From Roseimicrobium gellanilyticum (lineage in GTDB: Bacteria; Verrucomicrobiota; Verrucomicrobiia; Verrucomicrobiales; Verrucomicrobiaceae), in assembly GCF_003315205.1 (NCBI RefSeq), contig NZ_QNRR01000010.1, forward strand, positions 62,001 to 126,000: a DNA stretch of 64,000 nt, given 5' to 3'. The notes beneath the pieces are model-generated. The model was not told the origin of the DNA. It made no database searches and saw nothing but the letters and a program-made list of their open reading frames with translations. Both the position numbers and the translations under genes were made by a program. Shown piece after piece: positions 6,820 to 16,137 of this stretch; the stretch's first letter is position 1, and each line of letters opens with the position of its first letter.

Positions 6820-9759
6820 ATGAGTCACCCCACTGGTCAGATGGAGCTGGATCCGCGATCCGGCAGGACAGAATTCTTGGCTGCGTTCCAGGTGTTCTGG
6901 CCGCAGGATGGAGACTACAATGAACGCGCCGTGGCGGGAGCGCACTACCTTGCAGGCCGCTGGCAGCGGATGGTGCTGGAATTGCCACCACAGCCGAAGC
7001 ATGCTGTGCTGCGCATCGACCCCTGCACCGAGCCCGGTTCGGTGCAGTTTGCTTCCATCCGGATCACTGCTTGGGACAATCGCACGGGCGGCATCCGCCT
7101 CCGTCACGAAAAGGACGTGGAGAACCTGCACCTGGAGGATCTTGTGCTCGTGCCGGACCTGCGCTGCATCGGCATGGTCAGTCTTGGCCTTGACCCCAAG
7201 TGCTTCCTCGCACCATTGCCTTCCAGACTCAGCGGTAGAAGGCTCCGGCTGGAGGTGTGGGTGCGGTTTGACCCCTCACTTGAGACGGCCTTGGACAAGC
7301 TGCGCAACCTGGCCCGTCATTTTGCCAGGCAGCGGGAGAATGAAACCCGCCTTGCGCAACAAGAGGTAGATCTACAGGCGGAGCGTGAGCGCTGCGCCGG
7401 ACTTGAAAGGGAAGTGCAGGCTGGAAAGGGATTGGAAGAGACGAGCCGCTTCCTCCGTGCCGAGCTGGCTCACGTGCGCGCGGAACTCGATTGGGTCAGA
7501 AATGAAACGGACCGGCTCCGCAAGGAGAACGAACGGCGGAAGTTGGCGCTGCGGGAGGCGGAGAGCACGTTCCAGTTCCGCTGGACCCTTCCTTCCATCT
7601 TCACCAAGAAGAAGCGCAAGAGTGGCATTGCGCGCCCGGAAGGTTTCGAATTCAACCTGGAAAGCCCGAAGTCGTGGAATCTCATCCACGACACGGTCAC
7701 GTTGATCGGCTGGTGTTTTGCGAAGTCGGACGAGTTCATCCAGGCCATTCGCGCCTCCGTGGGAGACAAAAAGTATGAGGGCTCATACGGACGGAAACGC
7801 TTTGATGTCCACAAGGTCTTCCCCAACTACAAGAATAGCGATCGCTCGGGCTTCGAGATTGAGGTGACAGACCTGCCCTCGCGTTTCACTCTGACCATTG
7901 AGGTGTTGGATGACAAAAACGCATGGCACACGCTCGCCACGGTGGAGGGCCGCGTGGCTCCGTCCATCTGGGGACTGGAGCGCCAGCCGCGCAGTGGAGA
8001 TGGCGCGGAATTGAGATTTGAGCAGGTCATGCAACTCTCGACCAAGGAGCAGGGCCTGTTGCAGAAGGAAATCAGGGCGATGACCATGAAGCCAGTGGTC
8101 TCTGTGATCATGCCCGTGTACAACACGCCGGCAGATTACCTGCGTGAGGCCATCCAGTCGGTCAGGTCCCAGATCTATCCGAACTGGCAGCTTTGCATTG
8201 CGGATGATTGTTCGACGAACGAATCCACGCTCCAGGTGCTGAAGGAGGTGGAAAAATCCGACCCGCGTATCCTTGTCCATCGTTGTGAGAAGAATGGCGG
8301 CATCGCCGCGGCCTCAAATGCCGCACTGGGCATTGCCACAGGCGACATGGTGGCTCTGATGGATCATGATGATCTGATCTCGCCGGTGGCGCTGCTGCGT
8401 GTGGCTCAGGCGTCCGTGCTCTCTTCCGCGGATTTTGTTTACAGTGATGAGGGGCACATCAGTCCTGGTGGGGATTTTCTTGGGGGCATCTACCGTCCGG
8501 CATTCTCCCTGGCGTATCTGCAATCACATCCGTACATCGTGCACCTGATTGCATTCAGTGCGCGGCTGCTGCATGACATCGGAGGATTCAATGCGTCGCT
8601 GACCATCTCCCAGGACTACGACCTCATCTTGCGTGCGGCGGAGAGGGCGCGAAACATCGTGCACATCCCTGAAATCCTGTACCTCTGGCGCCAGCTTCCC
8701 ACGAGCGCCGGACACCAGCTTCAGGAGAAGGTGATGCAGACCTCTGCCGGCATCCTGGAGGAACACTCGCGCCGCATCGATGCCGCGTGTGACGTGGCCC
8801 CTGGCATTGCCTTCAACTTCTTCAAGAGACAGCCCAAGATTGATTTCGAAAAGTCTTCGACCGCCATCATCATCCTCACGAAGAATCAGGCGGCACTGTT
8901 GCGCCGTTGCGTGGAGACCCTGGAGAAGACCCTGCCGGAGAAGCTGCCGTGGAAGATTGTGATCGTGGATCACGACTCGACCGACCCTGAGACGGTGGAG
9001 TTGCTCGCCGAGTATGCCAGACGCCACACAGTGGTTCCCTACAGCGGCTCCTTCAACTACGCTGCTCTGAACAACTTCGGCGTGCGCCATGGCGCGGGTG
9101 ATGCGGAATACCTGCTCTTCTGCAATAACGATATCGAACTCACCCAGCCCGGATGGATGGAGCGCCTGCTGGAAGTGATGGCGGACGAGAAGGTGGGCGC
9201 GGCAGCTCCCATGATGCTGTATCCGGATGGAAATACGGTGCAGCACGCCGGCGTGTCCGTGGGCCTGTGCGGTCCTGCGGAGCATTTGGGCAAGTTCCTA
9301 GTGTCCCATGAAGATGGCGGCAAGCGTCTGCCTGGCTATCAGGGCATGATGTGGGTGAATCGTGAAGTGGCTGCCATCACCACAGCGTGCGCACTTTTCC
9401 GTCGCCGCGCCTATGAAGCGGTGGGTGGATTCAATGAGGAATTCCAGGTGGGCTTCAACGACACCGACCTCTGCCTGCGCATCTGGCAGCAGGACTATCG
9501 TGTCGTGTACTGTGGCGAGACCTTCATCATTCACCACGAGTCCGCCAGTCGCGGGAAGAGCTTTACCCACGATCCGCATCCGGCGGACTCACGCCGGTTC
9601 TTCGAGACCTGGGGCTGGCTGATTTCGAAAGGAGATCCTTTCTACAATCCGAACCTGCGCAGTGACAGCACCTCGTGGGAGAGTGCCTTCATTTCGGACA
9701 GGACAGCAAAGCCGAAGCTGCGTAGATATACGAGCCCGGCTTCGATGTTCACGAAGTAG
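6820..9759 (+). CDS. Large protein with two GT2 glycosyltransferase domains and a coiled coil
   Basis: Of 979 residues, about 1-150 are a soluble beta-rich region, 155-250 a coiled coil rich in E, R and L, and 275-390 an accessory domain (LIGWCFAKSDEF ... RFDVHKVF ... RSGFEIEV). The first GT2 domain is at about 424-650: VSVIMPVYNTPADYLREAI, ADDCSTNES, MDHDD. The second GT2 domain, at about 680-940, shows IIILTKNQAALLRR, VDHDSTDPE, CNNDIEL and GFNDTDLCLRIW. Both should use nucleotide sugars; the acceptor is unknown. No signal peptide or membrane helix is seen, so it acts in the cytoplasm. It converges with the methyltransferase gene. Similar large double-GT2 proteins build surface polysaccharides or glycosylate surface structures. 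Confidence 0.9.
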   Translation: MSHPTGQMELDPRSGRTEFLAAFQVFWPQDGDYNERAVAGAHYLAGRWQRMVLELPPQPKHAVLRIDPCTEPGSVQFASIRITAWDNRTGGIRLRHEKDVENLHLEDLVLVPDLRCIGMVSLGLDPKCFLAPLPSRLSGRRLRLEVWVRFDPSLETALDKLRNLARHFARQRENETRLAQQEVDLQAERERCAGLEREVQAGKGLEETSRFLRAELAHVRAELDWVRNETDRLRKENERRKLALREAESTFQFRWTLPSIFTKKKRKSGIARPEGFEFNLESPKSWNLIHDTVTLIGWCFAKSDEFIQAIRASVGDKKYEGSYGRKRFDVHKVFPNYKNSDRSGFEIEVTDLPSRFTLTIEVLDDKNAWHTLATVEGRVAPSIWGLERQPRSGDGAELRFEQVMQLSTKEQGLLQKEIRAMTMKPVVSVIMPVYNTPADYLREAIQSVRSQIYPNWQLCIADDCSTNESTLQVLKEVEKSDPRILVHRCEKNGGIAAASNAALGIATGDMVALMDHDDLISPVALLRVAQASVLSSADFVYSDEGHISPGGDFLGGIYRPAFSLAYLQSHPYIVHLIAFSARLLHDIGGFNASLTISQDYDLILRAAERARNIVHIPEILYLWRQLPTSAGHQLQEKVMQTSAGILEEHSRRIDAACDVAPGIAFNFFKRQPKIDFEKSSTAIIILTKNQAALLRRCVETLEKTLPEKLPWKIVIVDHDSTDPETVELLAEYARRHTVVPYSGSFNYAALNNFGVRHGAGDAEYLLFCNNDIELTQPGWMERLLEVMADEKVGAAAPMMLYPDGNTVQHAGVSVGLCGPAEHLGKFLVSHEDGGKRLPGYQGMMWVNREVAAITTACALFRRRAYEAVGGFNEEFQVGFNDTDLCLRIWQQDYRVVYCGETFIIHHESASRGKSFTHDPHPADSRRFFETWGWLISKGDPFYNPNLRSDSTSWESAFISDRTAKPKLRRYTSPASMFTK

Positions 9760-9767
9760 GGCCGGTG

Positions 9768-9788
9768 GGCGGGATGGATACTCCCGCC
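9768..9788. terminator. Hairpin between convergent glycan genes
   Basis: GGCGGGA pairs with TCCCGCC across a 7-nt loop in the 30-nt space between the convergent stops at 9759 and 9790. There is no strong T-run on either side, so it is a weak bidirectional terminator candidate. Confidence 0.5.
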
Positions 9789-9789
9789 A

Positions 9790-12318
9790 TTACAGCGCGG
9801 TGGCACTTGGTTTGAATCCCTGCGCCATGCCGGTCTCGAGGTAGTGGCGGAAAGGTTGCGTCTCCTTGTCGCCCTTGGCCATGTAGGTGTCCCGGTACCA
9901 CTTGGGATCAAACGATGGATTGGGGCGCCGGTTCTTCTTCCATCCCTTCTCGAGGAAATCGACCAGAGGCTCGCGCCCTTTCAACTGCTCTTGGTAGGTA
10001 TGGGCATACCATGGGGCATCAAAATGGGGATGGGGGGACAGTCCGCATCTCCAGCCAATCAAGAGGTAGTGCAATACGGGTGCCTTGACTGCAATTCCTG
10101 GGGGCAGCTGTGACTTGTAGAAGTCCGTATCGAAGAGGCCGGAGGATTCAATCATGGCGTACCGGGCTTGCCGTGAGCTGCCTTGTAACCAGGGAACCGC
10201 AGCCAGGCACTGGTAGCGGAGATGATTCCAGAAATCTCTCGCCGCGCCGCGCAGGGTGGTGTCGGCCGGCAGGGCCTTCCGGGGCGGTGTGGGCTCATAT
10301 TGCGGAGCGGGAGCATGCTCCCTGGTCGTTTCAAATCGTTCCGCCAGTTCGGCAAAACTCTTCTGGAAAAGACTCTGTTGGGCTTCGAGCTGGAGTTTCT
10401 TGGACTTGAGGTCCGCGACGGTCCTGTCGTAGTCGCGGACACGGTCGCTTGTCTGCAACAAGGTCAGCCTGGCTCCCAGTGTGGAGAAGAGACGACGGAC
10501 GGCCCCCAGGCGTTCTCCCGGAGCAAAAAGTGTCTGGAGCACCATCTGCGGGATATCCCCACCCACGGCAAGAACCCCCAAACCGGAACCATGATGGAAT
10601 TCGAAGGAAGCGTAACGGTCCTTCACTTCCTCCCAGAAACGGAGCACGCCGGATCCATGGGCACGTACATGGGTGCCATGAAGCAGTACCATCCCTCGGG
10701 CACTCATCTTGGGCAGCCAGGACTCGAAGTCTGCTTTTACATGCTCGTAGAGGTGGGCCCCGTCAAGGTGCAGCAGATCGATGGAGCCGTCCTCGAACTG
10801 GACCAGAGCCTCTGAAAAGCGGCATTGGACAAGCTTGGAAAAACCTGCATAGCGGGGATCATGATGTGCGCGAAGATTTTGCAGCGCGGTGGCGTCTTCG
10901 CCCACTCCATGGCACCTCGTATCGAGGCCTGACATCTCCACGGCCTGGCAGAACGCGCAGTAAGCCCCACCAGTGTGCAGTCCCAGTTCCACGACAGTCC
11001 GCGGACGAAGATGCTCCACCAGCCAGAAGGCAAAAGGGATGTGCTCCGTCCACACAGAATCGTGACGGAATAGGCGGGGATCTGCCAGGGCCGGAGATAC
11101 CAGGGTTAGCCAGTCAGAAGAGGTGGGCGGAGCCACGGTCGTCTGCCGTGAACTGTTTGGGATGTCTTCACCCGCTCGCACAGGAAGCGGAGCCGCTGCC
11201 GGGGCATGCGAGAAAGTGAGACCATCACCTTTCTTCCGCCAAAATGCCCCGCCCCAATCAATCATGGAGACGGGTTCCTGGATGCCATGCGCAGCGCGGT
11301 AGTCGCGGACCGCCTGGCGACACGCGGGGATGGTGCCGTAATCATCAATGATGCAGAACCCACCCGGCGACAACTTGGGATACAGGTGGATCAGCGCGTC
11401 CATGGTGGATTCGTACATGTCTCCATCCAGCCGGAGCACGGCGATGTTGCTGATCTCCGCTCCCGGCAATGTCTGGGAGAACCAGCCCTCCAGAAACTGC
11501 ACCTGCCCATCCAGAAGTCCGTAGTGTGCGAAGTTCTGCTTCACCTGCTGCAGGGGGATGGCGAGTTCAGTACATGCGAAAAGGGTGTCTCCGCTGTCCG
11601 CTGGATACACCTTTTCATTGGGTCGGGGCAGCCCTTGGAATGAATCCGCCACCCACACCTTGCGCGAGGTGTCGCCGTAGGCATGGAGTACGCCCCGCAT
11701 CATGATACAGGCACCGCCGCGCCAGACTCCAGTCTCGATGAAATCGCCCGGCACCTTCTCCACGAGTGCCGTCTCCGTACAGGCACGCAGATGGTGCATG
11801 CGGGTGCGGCCAATCATGCTGTGCGCATGTGAGGGCCAGTCCCGGCCTTCCTCCCGCGCCAGGGATTCCATCCCCTGAGCGTAGGGCAGGCCGAGAAGCG
11901 TCTTTTCCAGGAGCTCGAGATAGCCGGCCTGCGGATGCCGTTCATCGACCTGCGGCTTTGTGACAGCAGGAACGACCGCCGCCAAGTCCCGTGTGGTCGT
12001 GAATTGGTGTTTCACGAGGCCAAGCTCCACACCCTTCCGGTTCGCGAAGACCAGGGCCAACTCATGGTCTCCAGATGGCAGACCATGAGGAAGGAACACC
12101 TGCGCCCTGATTCCCACATGTTCGGACCAGCACTGCGAGGAGAACACCTCAAGGACGTCCGGCCGCGGCCAGCCGCAGGAGAGGGGGCCGGAGTATTTCC
12201 CATCCACCTCGATATGTCCGCTCCAGATCACATCTTCCGAAGTGGAAGCCCAACCCGTCAGTATCCATTCGGACTCGTCAGCAGTCTCACTTGCGAAGAT
12301 GTCGATTTGATAATGCAA
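9790..12318 (-). CDS. Multidomain protein with TylF-like and second methyltransferase domains
   Basis: The 842-residue protein appears to start at TTG 12318, as no upstream ATG or GTG is in frame. Domains in order: residues 1-110, an accessory domain shared with its neighbours (LTGWASTSEDV ... RPDVLEVF ... EHVGIRAQV); 130-385, a TylF/macrocin O-methyltransferase-like domain (VPGDFIETGVWRGGACIMMRG, ADSFQGLP, LRLDGDMYEST, IDDYGTIPACRQAV); 405-600, a second class I SAM fold (VVELGLHTGGAYCAF, IDLLHLDGAHLYEHV); 620-670, a coiled coil; and 740-842, two FDxxWY-type repeats common in polysaccharide enzymes. It probably modifies sugars made by the neighbouring glycosyltransferase. The sulfotransferase gene lies 41 nt upstream on the same strand, so the two may form one operon. 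Confidence 0.85.
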   Translation of the reverse strand: MHYQIDIFASETADESEWILTGWASTSEDVIWSGHIEVDGKYSGPLSCGWPRPDVLEVFSSQCWSEHVGIRAQVFLPHGLPSGDHELALVFANRKGVELGLVKHQFTTTRDLAAVVPAVTKPQVDERHPQAGYLELLEKTLLGLPYAQGMESLAREEGRDWPSHAHSMIGRTRMHHLRACTETALVEKVPGDFIETGVWRGGACIMMRGVLHAYGDTSRKVWVADSFQGLPRPNEKVYPADSGDTLFACTELAIPLQQVKQNFAHYGLLDGQVQFLEGWFSQTLPGAEISNIAVLRLDGDMYESTMDALIHLYPKLSPGGFCIIDDYGTIPACRQAVRDYRAAHGIQEPVSMIDWGGAFWRKKGDGLTFSHAPAAAPLPVRAGEDIPNSSRQTTVAPPTSSDWLTLVSPALADPRLFRHDSVWTEHIPFAFWLVEHLRPRTVVELGLHTGGAYCAFCQAVEMSGLDTRCHGVGEDATALQNLRAHHDPRYAGFSKLVQCRFSEALVQFEDGSIDLLHLDGAHLYEHVKADFESWLPKMSARGMVLLHGTHVRAHGSGVLRFWEEVKDRYASFEFHHGSGLGVLAVGGDIPQMVLQTLFAPGERLGAVRRLFSTLGARLTLLQTSDRVRDYDRTVADLKSKKLQLEAQQSLFQKSFAELAERFETTREHAPAPQYEPTPPRKALPADTTLRGAARDFWNHLRYQCLAAVPWLQGSSRQARYAMIESSGLFDTDFYKSQLPPGIAVKAPVLHYLLIGWRCGLSPHPHFDAPWYAHTYQEQLKGREPLVDFLEKGWKKNRRPNPSFDPKWYRDTYMAKGDKETQPFRHYLETGMAQGFKPSATAL

Positions 12319-12359
12319 TCTGTGCCGCCTTTCGTTGAGTCGTGCCAGTCGTGCGTGAG

Positions 12360-13553
12360 CTAGTAGTCCCAGTGCTTCAATTCCCGGCCCACCAGAGCCT
12401 CCACGCGCTCCCGCACTCCCGCGAATCTCTCCCGTAGCGCGTCCTTCGTTTCCTCACGGAGAGTGGCGGGCTTCTCCGCCTGATTTTGGGGTTCCGTGCC
12501 GACCTGTGTCGAGGGGTCCACTTCCAGGAACCCGAAAATCTCCCTGAGCCAGTACGCCGGGTCGGCCTTCCACTCGCCCAAGGTGAGGACCAGGAAGCGC
12601 TCCCGCGGGAAGTGCTCCAAATAATTCTCAAGCTGGAGGTCATACCGGGAGGAACGGTAGTACATGAAGTTCCAGAAATACTGCGGGCAGTCCGCCTGGA
12701 ACGCGGGATCCACGAAGCGGAACTCCTCTTCCCTCAGCGCTTGTTCGAAGGTGGGCAGGGATTCATACCCGCCGCGTTTCATATCCTGATAGAGCGAGTG
12801 CGAGCGCTGCACGGGATTGCGCACGATGAGCAGGAACTTCGCCTCAGGGAAAAGCTGGCGCAACACTGGGGCCGTCTCGGGGGTGCTGAAATAGACGTGC
12901 GACGCCTCGCCGTACCGCTTCTTTCCCTCCTGCTGCGGGAAGAGGTTGAAATATTCCACCGGATTTTTCACCACCTGAAAACCCGTCGAGAAGAAACTGG
13001 GTTCCTTGATGGGCGAGAGGTGGATCTCAGGGTGCTGCCTCAGGGAGTAGTAGAGGCTGGTGGTGCCGCACTTCCCTGCGCCCAGAATGAAAAAATCAGG
13101 CGGAGCCAACCTGGAGGAGCGTTTGGGGAACCAACCATCTTGTGGTGGGTGCTTGCCGGGGGCATGGGCCGCGTCATGGGTGTCTGCCGCGGGCTCCGTC
13201 ACCGCTGCTGCAAGCGCCGCCTTCACTGACAGGGACTTGGTGATTTCGTGCCGGGCCAGCTCCGAGGAGGTGAGCGTCAGCTTCAACTCCACCACATCCG
13301 CACCCGCCAGAGCTTGGGGCAGCTTTACCCGACCTTCAAATCCCACGCGTTCGGAGTGGCATCGGGACTTGAAATGCCGCATCACATCCGGGCGCAGGAA
13401 GCCGTAGAGAATAAATCCGAGAGGGAGGTCGTTCCCCCATGCCTGCACGACCAGAATGTGGCCCTGCTCCGCAAAAGCCCAGCCCGCCACATCGATATGC
13501 ACCCCGTCATGTTCCTGGGTGGCAGTAGCCTTGTCGAAGTGCGCTTGAATCAT
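12360..13553 (-). CDS. Sulfotransferase with N-terminal accessory domain
   Basis: A protein of 397 residues. Residues about 1-115 carry the accessory domain also found in the two neighbouring glycan enzymes (VAGWAFAEQG ... LRPDVMRHF ... RVGFEGRV). Residues about 150-390 are a PAPS-dependent sulfotransferase: the 5'-phosphosulfate loop FILGAGKCGTTSLYYSL, then LSPIKEPSFFS, and the 3'-phosphate motif LIVRNPVQRSHSLYQDM. The pattern resembles the heparan-sulfate N-sulfotransferase type used on glycans. It probably sulfates a surface polysaccharide built with the neighbouring GT2 and methyltransferase proteins. No signal peptide is present, so it acts before export. Confidence 0.9.
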   Translation of the reverse strand: MIQAHFDKATATQEHDGVHIDVAGWAFAEQGHILVVQAWGNDLPLGFILYGFLRPDVMRHFKSRCHSERVGFEGRVKLPQALAGADVVELKLTLTSSELARHEITKSLSVKAALAAAVTEPAADTHDAAHAPGKHPPQDGWFPKRSSRLAPPDFFILGAGKCGTTSLYYSLRQHPEIHLSPIKEPSFFSTGFQVVKNPVEYFNLFPQQEGKKRYGEASHVYFSTPETAPVLRQLFPEAKFLLIVRNPVQRSHSLYQDMKRGGYESLPTFEQALREEEFRFVDPAFQADCPQYFWNFMYYRSSRYDLQLENYLEHFPRERFLVLTLGEWKADPAYWLREIFGFLEVDPSTQVGTEPQNQAEKPATLREETKDALRERFAGVRERVEALVGRELKHWDY

Positions 13554-13722
13554 CTAAAAAGCCGGCTCCAGTGAAAAGAATAGGCAGGAAAGCAGAGGGA
13601 GTCATGGAGGTCAAACGTTCCCCTCGGATGACAGGCATCATGCAGGGAACGGCGCGTTTCGTAGGGCTCGGAGGGTCCCCCGGCTGATATCTTCGTGCGA
13701 TTCCCAGCCTTTCTGATTGAGC

Positions 13723-13746
13723 ACCCCGGTTTCCGGGGTTCTTTCT
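13723..13746 (+). terminator. Terminator-like hairpin with no gene before it
   Basis: ACCCCGG pairs with CCGGGGT around a TTT loop (13723-13739) and is followed by a T-rich stretch (TCTTTCT). It faces the plus strand, but no plus-strand gene lies between the divergent sulfotransferase start (13553) and this point. It may end a short untranslated RNA or act as an attenuator before the gene at 13766. Confidence 0.5.
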
Positions 13747-13765
13747 ACCCCGTCCCCCTCCTGTC

Positions 13766-14497
13766 ATGACGATGTTCCACCTCACCCGTCTCCACACTGC
13801 GGCCAAGGTCGCGGCGTTTTTCATCATCTCCCTGTGTCTGGAGACCGGCCTGCATGCGCAGGAGCGGGGTGAGTACGTGTTGGTGAGCGGTGGTCCAGCG
13901 CTGAGGAAATGGGAGGACATGCGTGCACCCGGCACGCAGCATGACCGCTGGTGGGGGAACTTCATCCGCCCGGCGCGCATGCGCATCCAGGAAATTCAGG
14001 CAAAGGACCCGAATGCCGTCATCACCTGGCTGGTGTACCGCAAGGCCTTCGTCTCCCGCAGTGGTGAGGACAACCGCAGCCTGACCGAGCTGGTGGAGAG
14101 CGTGCGGGACAAGTACCACGTGCGCCTGCTGTGGTTCGACAACAATACTCAGCTCATCAATTACCTCAACAATGGGCAGAATCGCCACCGCCTGCCGATT
14201 TCGAACTTCGAGTTCTTCGGTCACAGCAACAAGTTCTGCTTCATGTTCGATTACAGCAGCGACATCTACGGCGCTTCGGTGGCCTGGCTGCATGAGAAGG
14301 ACCTGCCCCGCATCCATCGAGGCATCTTCACCAGGGACGCCTTCTGCAAGAGCTGGGGCTGCCACACGGGCGAGAGCATGAGCCGCGCGTGGAAGAAAGC
14401 GACCGGCGTGCCGCTGTGGGGTGCGATTGGCAAGACGGACTACTCGAACCCGAATGGCGGCATCTCCATCTCCCCCGGTGGCCGCTGGACGCGCTGA
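13766..14497 (+). CDS. Exported hypothetical protein
   Basis: A 243-residue protein with a signal peptide (AAKVAAFFIISLCLETGLHAQ). The mature sequence starts ERGEYVLVSGGPALRKWEDMR. It contains blocks FEFFGHSNKFCFMFDYSS and FCKSWGCHTGESMSRAWKKATGVPLWGAIGKTDY, with cysteines that could form disulfides. ATG 13772 is an alternative start. The GHS-x-x and WGCHTGES segments look like an enzyme active-site neighbourhood, perhaps a cysteine- or serine-dependent hydrolase, but I do not recognise the family. It is followed after 23 nt by a membrane protein gene on the same strand. Confidence 0.7.
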   Translation: MTMFHLTRLHTAAKVAAFFIISLCLETGLHAQERGEYVLVSGGPALRKWEDMRAPGTQHDRWWGNFIRPARMRIQEIQAKDPNAVITWLVYRKAFVSRSGEDNRSLTELVESVRDKYHVRLLWFDNNTQLINYLNNGQNRHRLPISNFEFFGHSNKFCFMFDYSSDIYGASVAWLHEKDLPRIHRGIFTRDAFCKSWGCHTGESMSRAWKKATGVPLWGAIGKTDYSNPNGGISISPGGRWTR

Positions 14498-14520
14498 GCC
14501 GTGGAAGGTCTGCCTGACGC

Positions 14521-15219
14521 ATGATCCCCACGGACGTTCCTCCCTTCCGGGCTTTCAGTGCCGCGCACTTCGCTGCCCTCGCGGCAATAGCAGTGCTCGT
14601 GGCGGTCATGGTCTATGCCGCGCGCCGGCGGATGCAGCCGCTGCAGCGGATCCTGGAGGTGACCCTGGCCGTGCTGCTTATCATCCAGTGGCCCATCAGC
14701 TTCTGGGTCGCCTGGGACATGGGATATCTCACGGTCAACAATGCCTTCCCCCTGCACCTCTGTGACTTGGGCGCCATCCTGGGCATCGTGGCACTGCTCA
14801 CCCACAAGAGAGGACTCTTTGAAATGGTGTATTTCTGGGGGCTGGCGGGTACCTTGCAGGGGCTCATCACCCCGGCACTCACGCAGGACTGGCCGCATCC
14901 GCGGTATTTCCTTTTCTTTGTGAACCATGGCGGCGTGGTCGCTGCCGGGCTTTATGGGGTGCTGGGCCTCGGATTCATTCCCCGCCGCAGTGCGAAGTGG
15001 CGGGCCTGGTTCTATATTCTCGGCTATGCCCTGGTGGTAGGTCTCTTCAACTGGGTGGTGGGTTCGAACTATGGCTTCCTGCGTCACAAGCCGGAAACTG
15101 CGAGCCTCTTTGACGCCCTCGGCCCCTGGCCGTGGTACATCGGCGTGACTTCGCTGCTCGCCCTGGTGTTCTTCATCCTGCTGGATCTTCCCTTCATCCG
15201 ACTGCGACGCCGCAGGTGA
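14521..15219 (+). CDS. YwaF/TIGR02206-type integral membrane protein
   Basis: A 232-residue polytopic protein with about six or seven helices. The core [17 protein letters not shown], followed by [17 protein letters not shown] and [14 protein letters not shown], is diagnostic of the TIGR02206 (B. subtilis YwaF) membrane family, whose role is unknown. It follows an exported hypothetical gene by 23 nt and precedes pyrH by 56 nt, so all may share transcription. The C terminus is basic (RLRRRR) and should lie in the cytoplasm. Confidence 0.85.
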   Translation: MIPTDVPPFRAFSAAHFAALAAIAVLVAVMVYAARRRMQPLQRILEVTLAVLLIIQWPISFWVAWDMGYLTVNNAFPLHLCDLGAILGIVALLTHKRGLFEMVYFWGLAGTLQGLITPALTQDWPHPRYFLFFVNHGGVVAAGLYGVLGLGFIPRRSAKWRAWFYILGYALVVGLFNWVVGSNYGFLRHKPETASLFDALGPWPWYIGVTSLLALVFFILLDLPFIRLRRRR

Positions 15220-15275
15220 TTTATCTTTGCAACACCGGCATCCCCGTGTTTGATGGGCAAAATCTAGCCCACACG

Positions 15276-16004
15276 ATGCCCGACGACGACAAGCGGAAGT
15301 TCAAACGCGTTCTCTTAAAACTCAGCGGTGAGGCTCTCCGGGAAGTGGGGAGCCACGATAATATTTCTCCACCCATTGTGGAAAACATCGCGCACCAGAT
15401 CAAGGCAGCGCACCAAAACGGACTGGAAATCGCCCTCGTGGTGGGCGGAGGGAACTTCTGGCGCGGCGTGACCGCGAGCAGCCGCGGCATGGAGCGCGCC
15501 ACCGCGGACTACATGGGCATGCTGGCCACAGTGATGAATTCACTGGCCGTCCAATCCATGCTGGAAGCACTGGATGTGCCTACCCGCGTGCAGAGCGCCA
15601 TCAAGATGGATGGTGTGGCGGAGCCCTTCATCCGCCGCCGGGCCATGCGCCACCTGGAGCTTGGCCGCGTGGTCATCTTCGCCGCCGGCACGGGGAACCC
15701 CTTCTTCTCCACGGACACCACGGCCGCCCTGCGCGCCAGTGAGATTGCCGCGGACGTGGTGCTCAAAGCTACCAAGGTGGACGGCATCTACGACAGCGAC
15801 CCGAAGAAGAATCCGAATGCGGTCCGTTTCGACCGGCTGACCTTCCAGGAGGCGCTTGTCCGCCAGCTCAAGGTTATGGACGCCACGGCCTTCAGCTTGT
15901 GCCAGGAGAACAACATGCCCATCGTGGTCTTCTCCATGAACGAGCCCGATACCATCCGCCAGGCGCTCATTGGTGAGCCCATCGGCACCATGGTCACCGC
16001 CTGA
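15276..16004 (+). CDS. pyrH: UMP kinase
   Basis: PyrH phosphorylates UMP to UDP in pyrimidine nucleotide synthesis. The chosen ATG at 15276 gives 242 residues, the usual family length; the open frame runs back to 15132 but that part reads unlike any UMP kinase. Motifs: LLKLSGEAL at the N terminus, [10 protein letters not shown], the acidic [11 protein letters not shown] segment, and [19 protein letters not shown] near the end. All belong to the amino-acid-kinase fold of bacterial UMP kinases. frr follows at 16138, the order found in many bacteria, although tsf is not directly upstream here. Confidence 0.98.
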   Translation: MPDDDKRKFKRVLLKLSGEALREVGSHDNISPPIVENIAHQIKAAHQNGLEIALVVGGGNFWRGVTASSRGMERATADYMGMLATVMNSLAVQSMLEALDVPTRVQSAIKMDGVAEPFIRRRAMRHLELGRVVIFAAGTGNPFFSTDTTAALRASEIAADVVLKATKVDGIYDSDPKKNPNAVRFDRLTFQEALVRQLKVMDATAFSLCQENNMPIVVFSMNEPDTIRQALIGEPIGTMVTA

Positions 16005-16137
16005 CCGTCACAAAAAGACTGCAAGACACGGCCCGGGAGCGTGCCACATTGTCCACCCCGCCGCAGGTACCCACCTGCCGGCGGTCTCTCCCGCGATTCG
16101 CTTTTTTCTCAAACCAACCACACGTCCCTGCCCCGCC

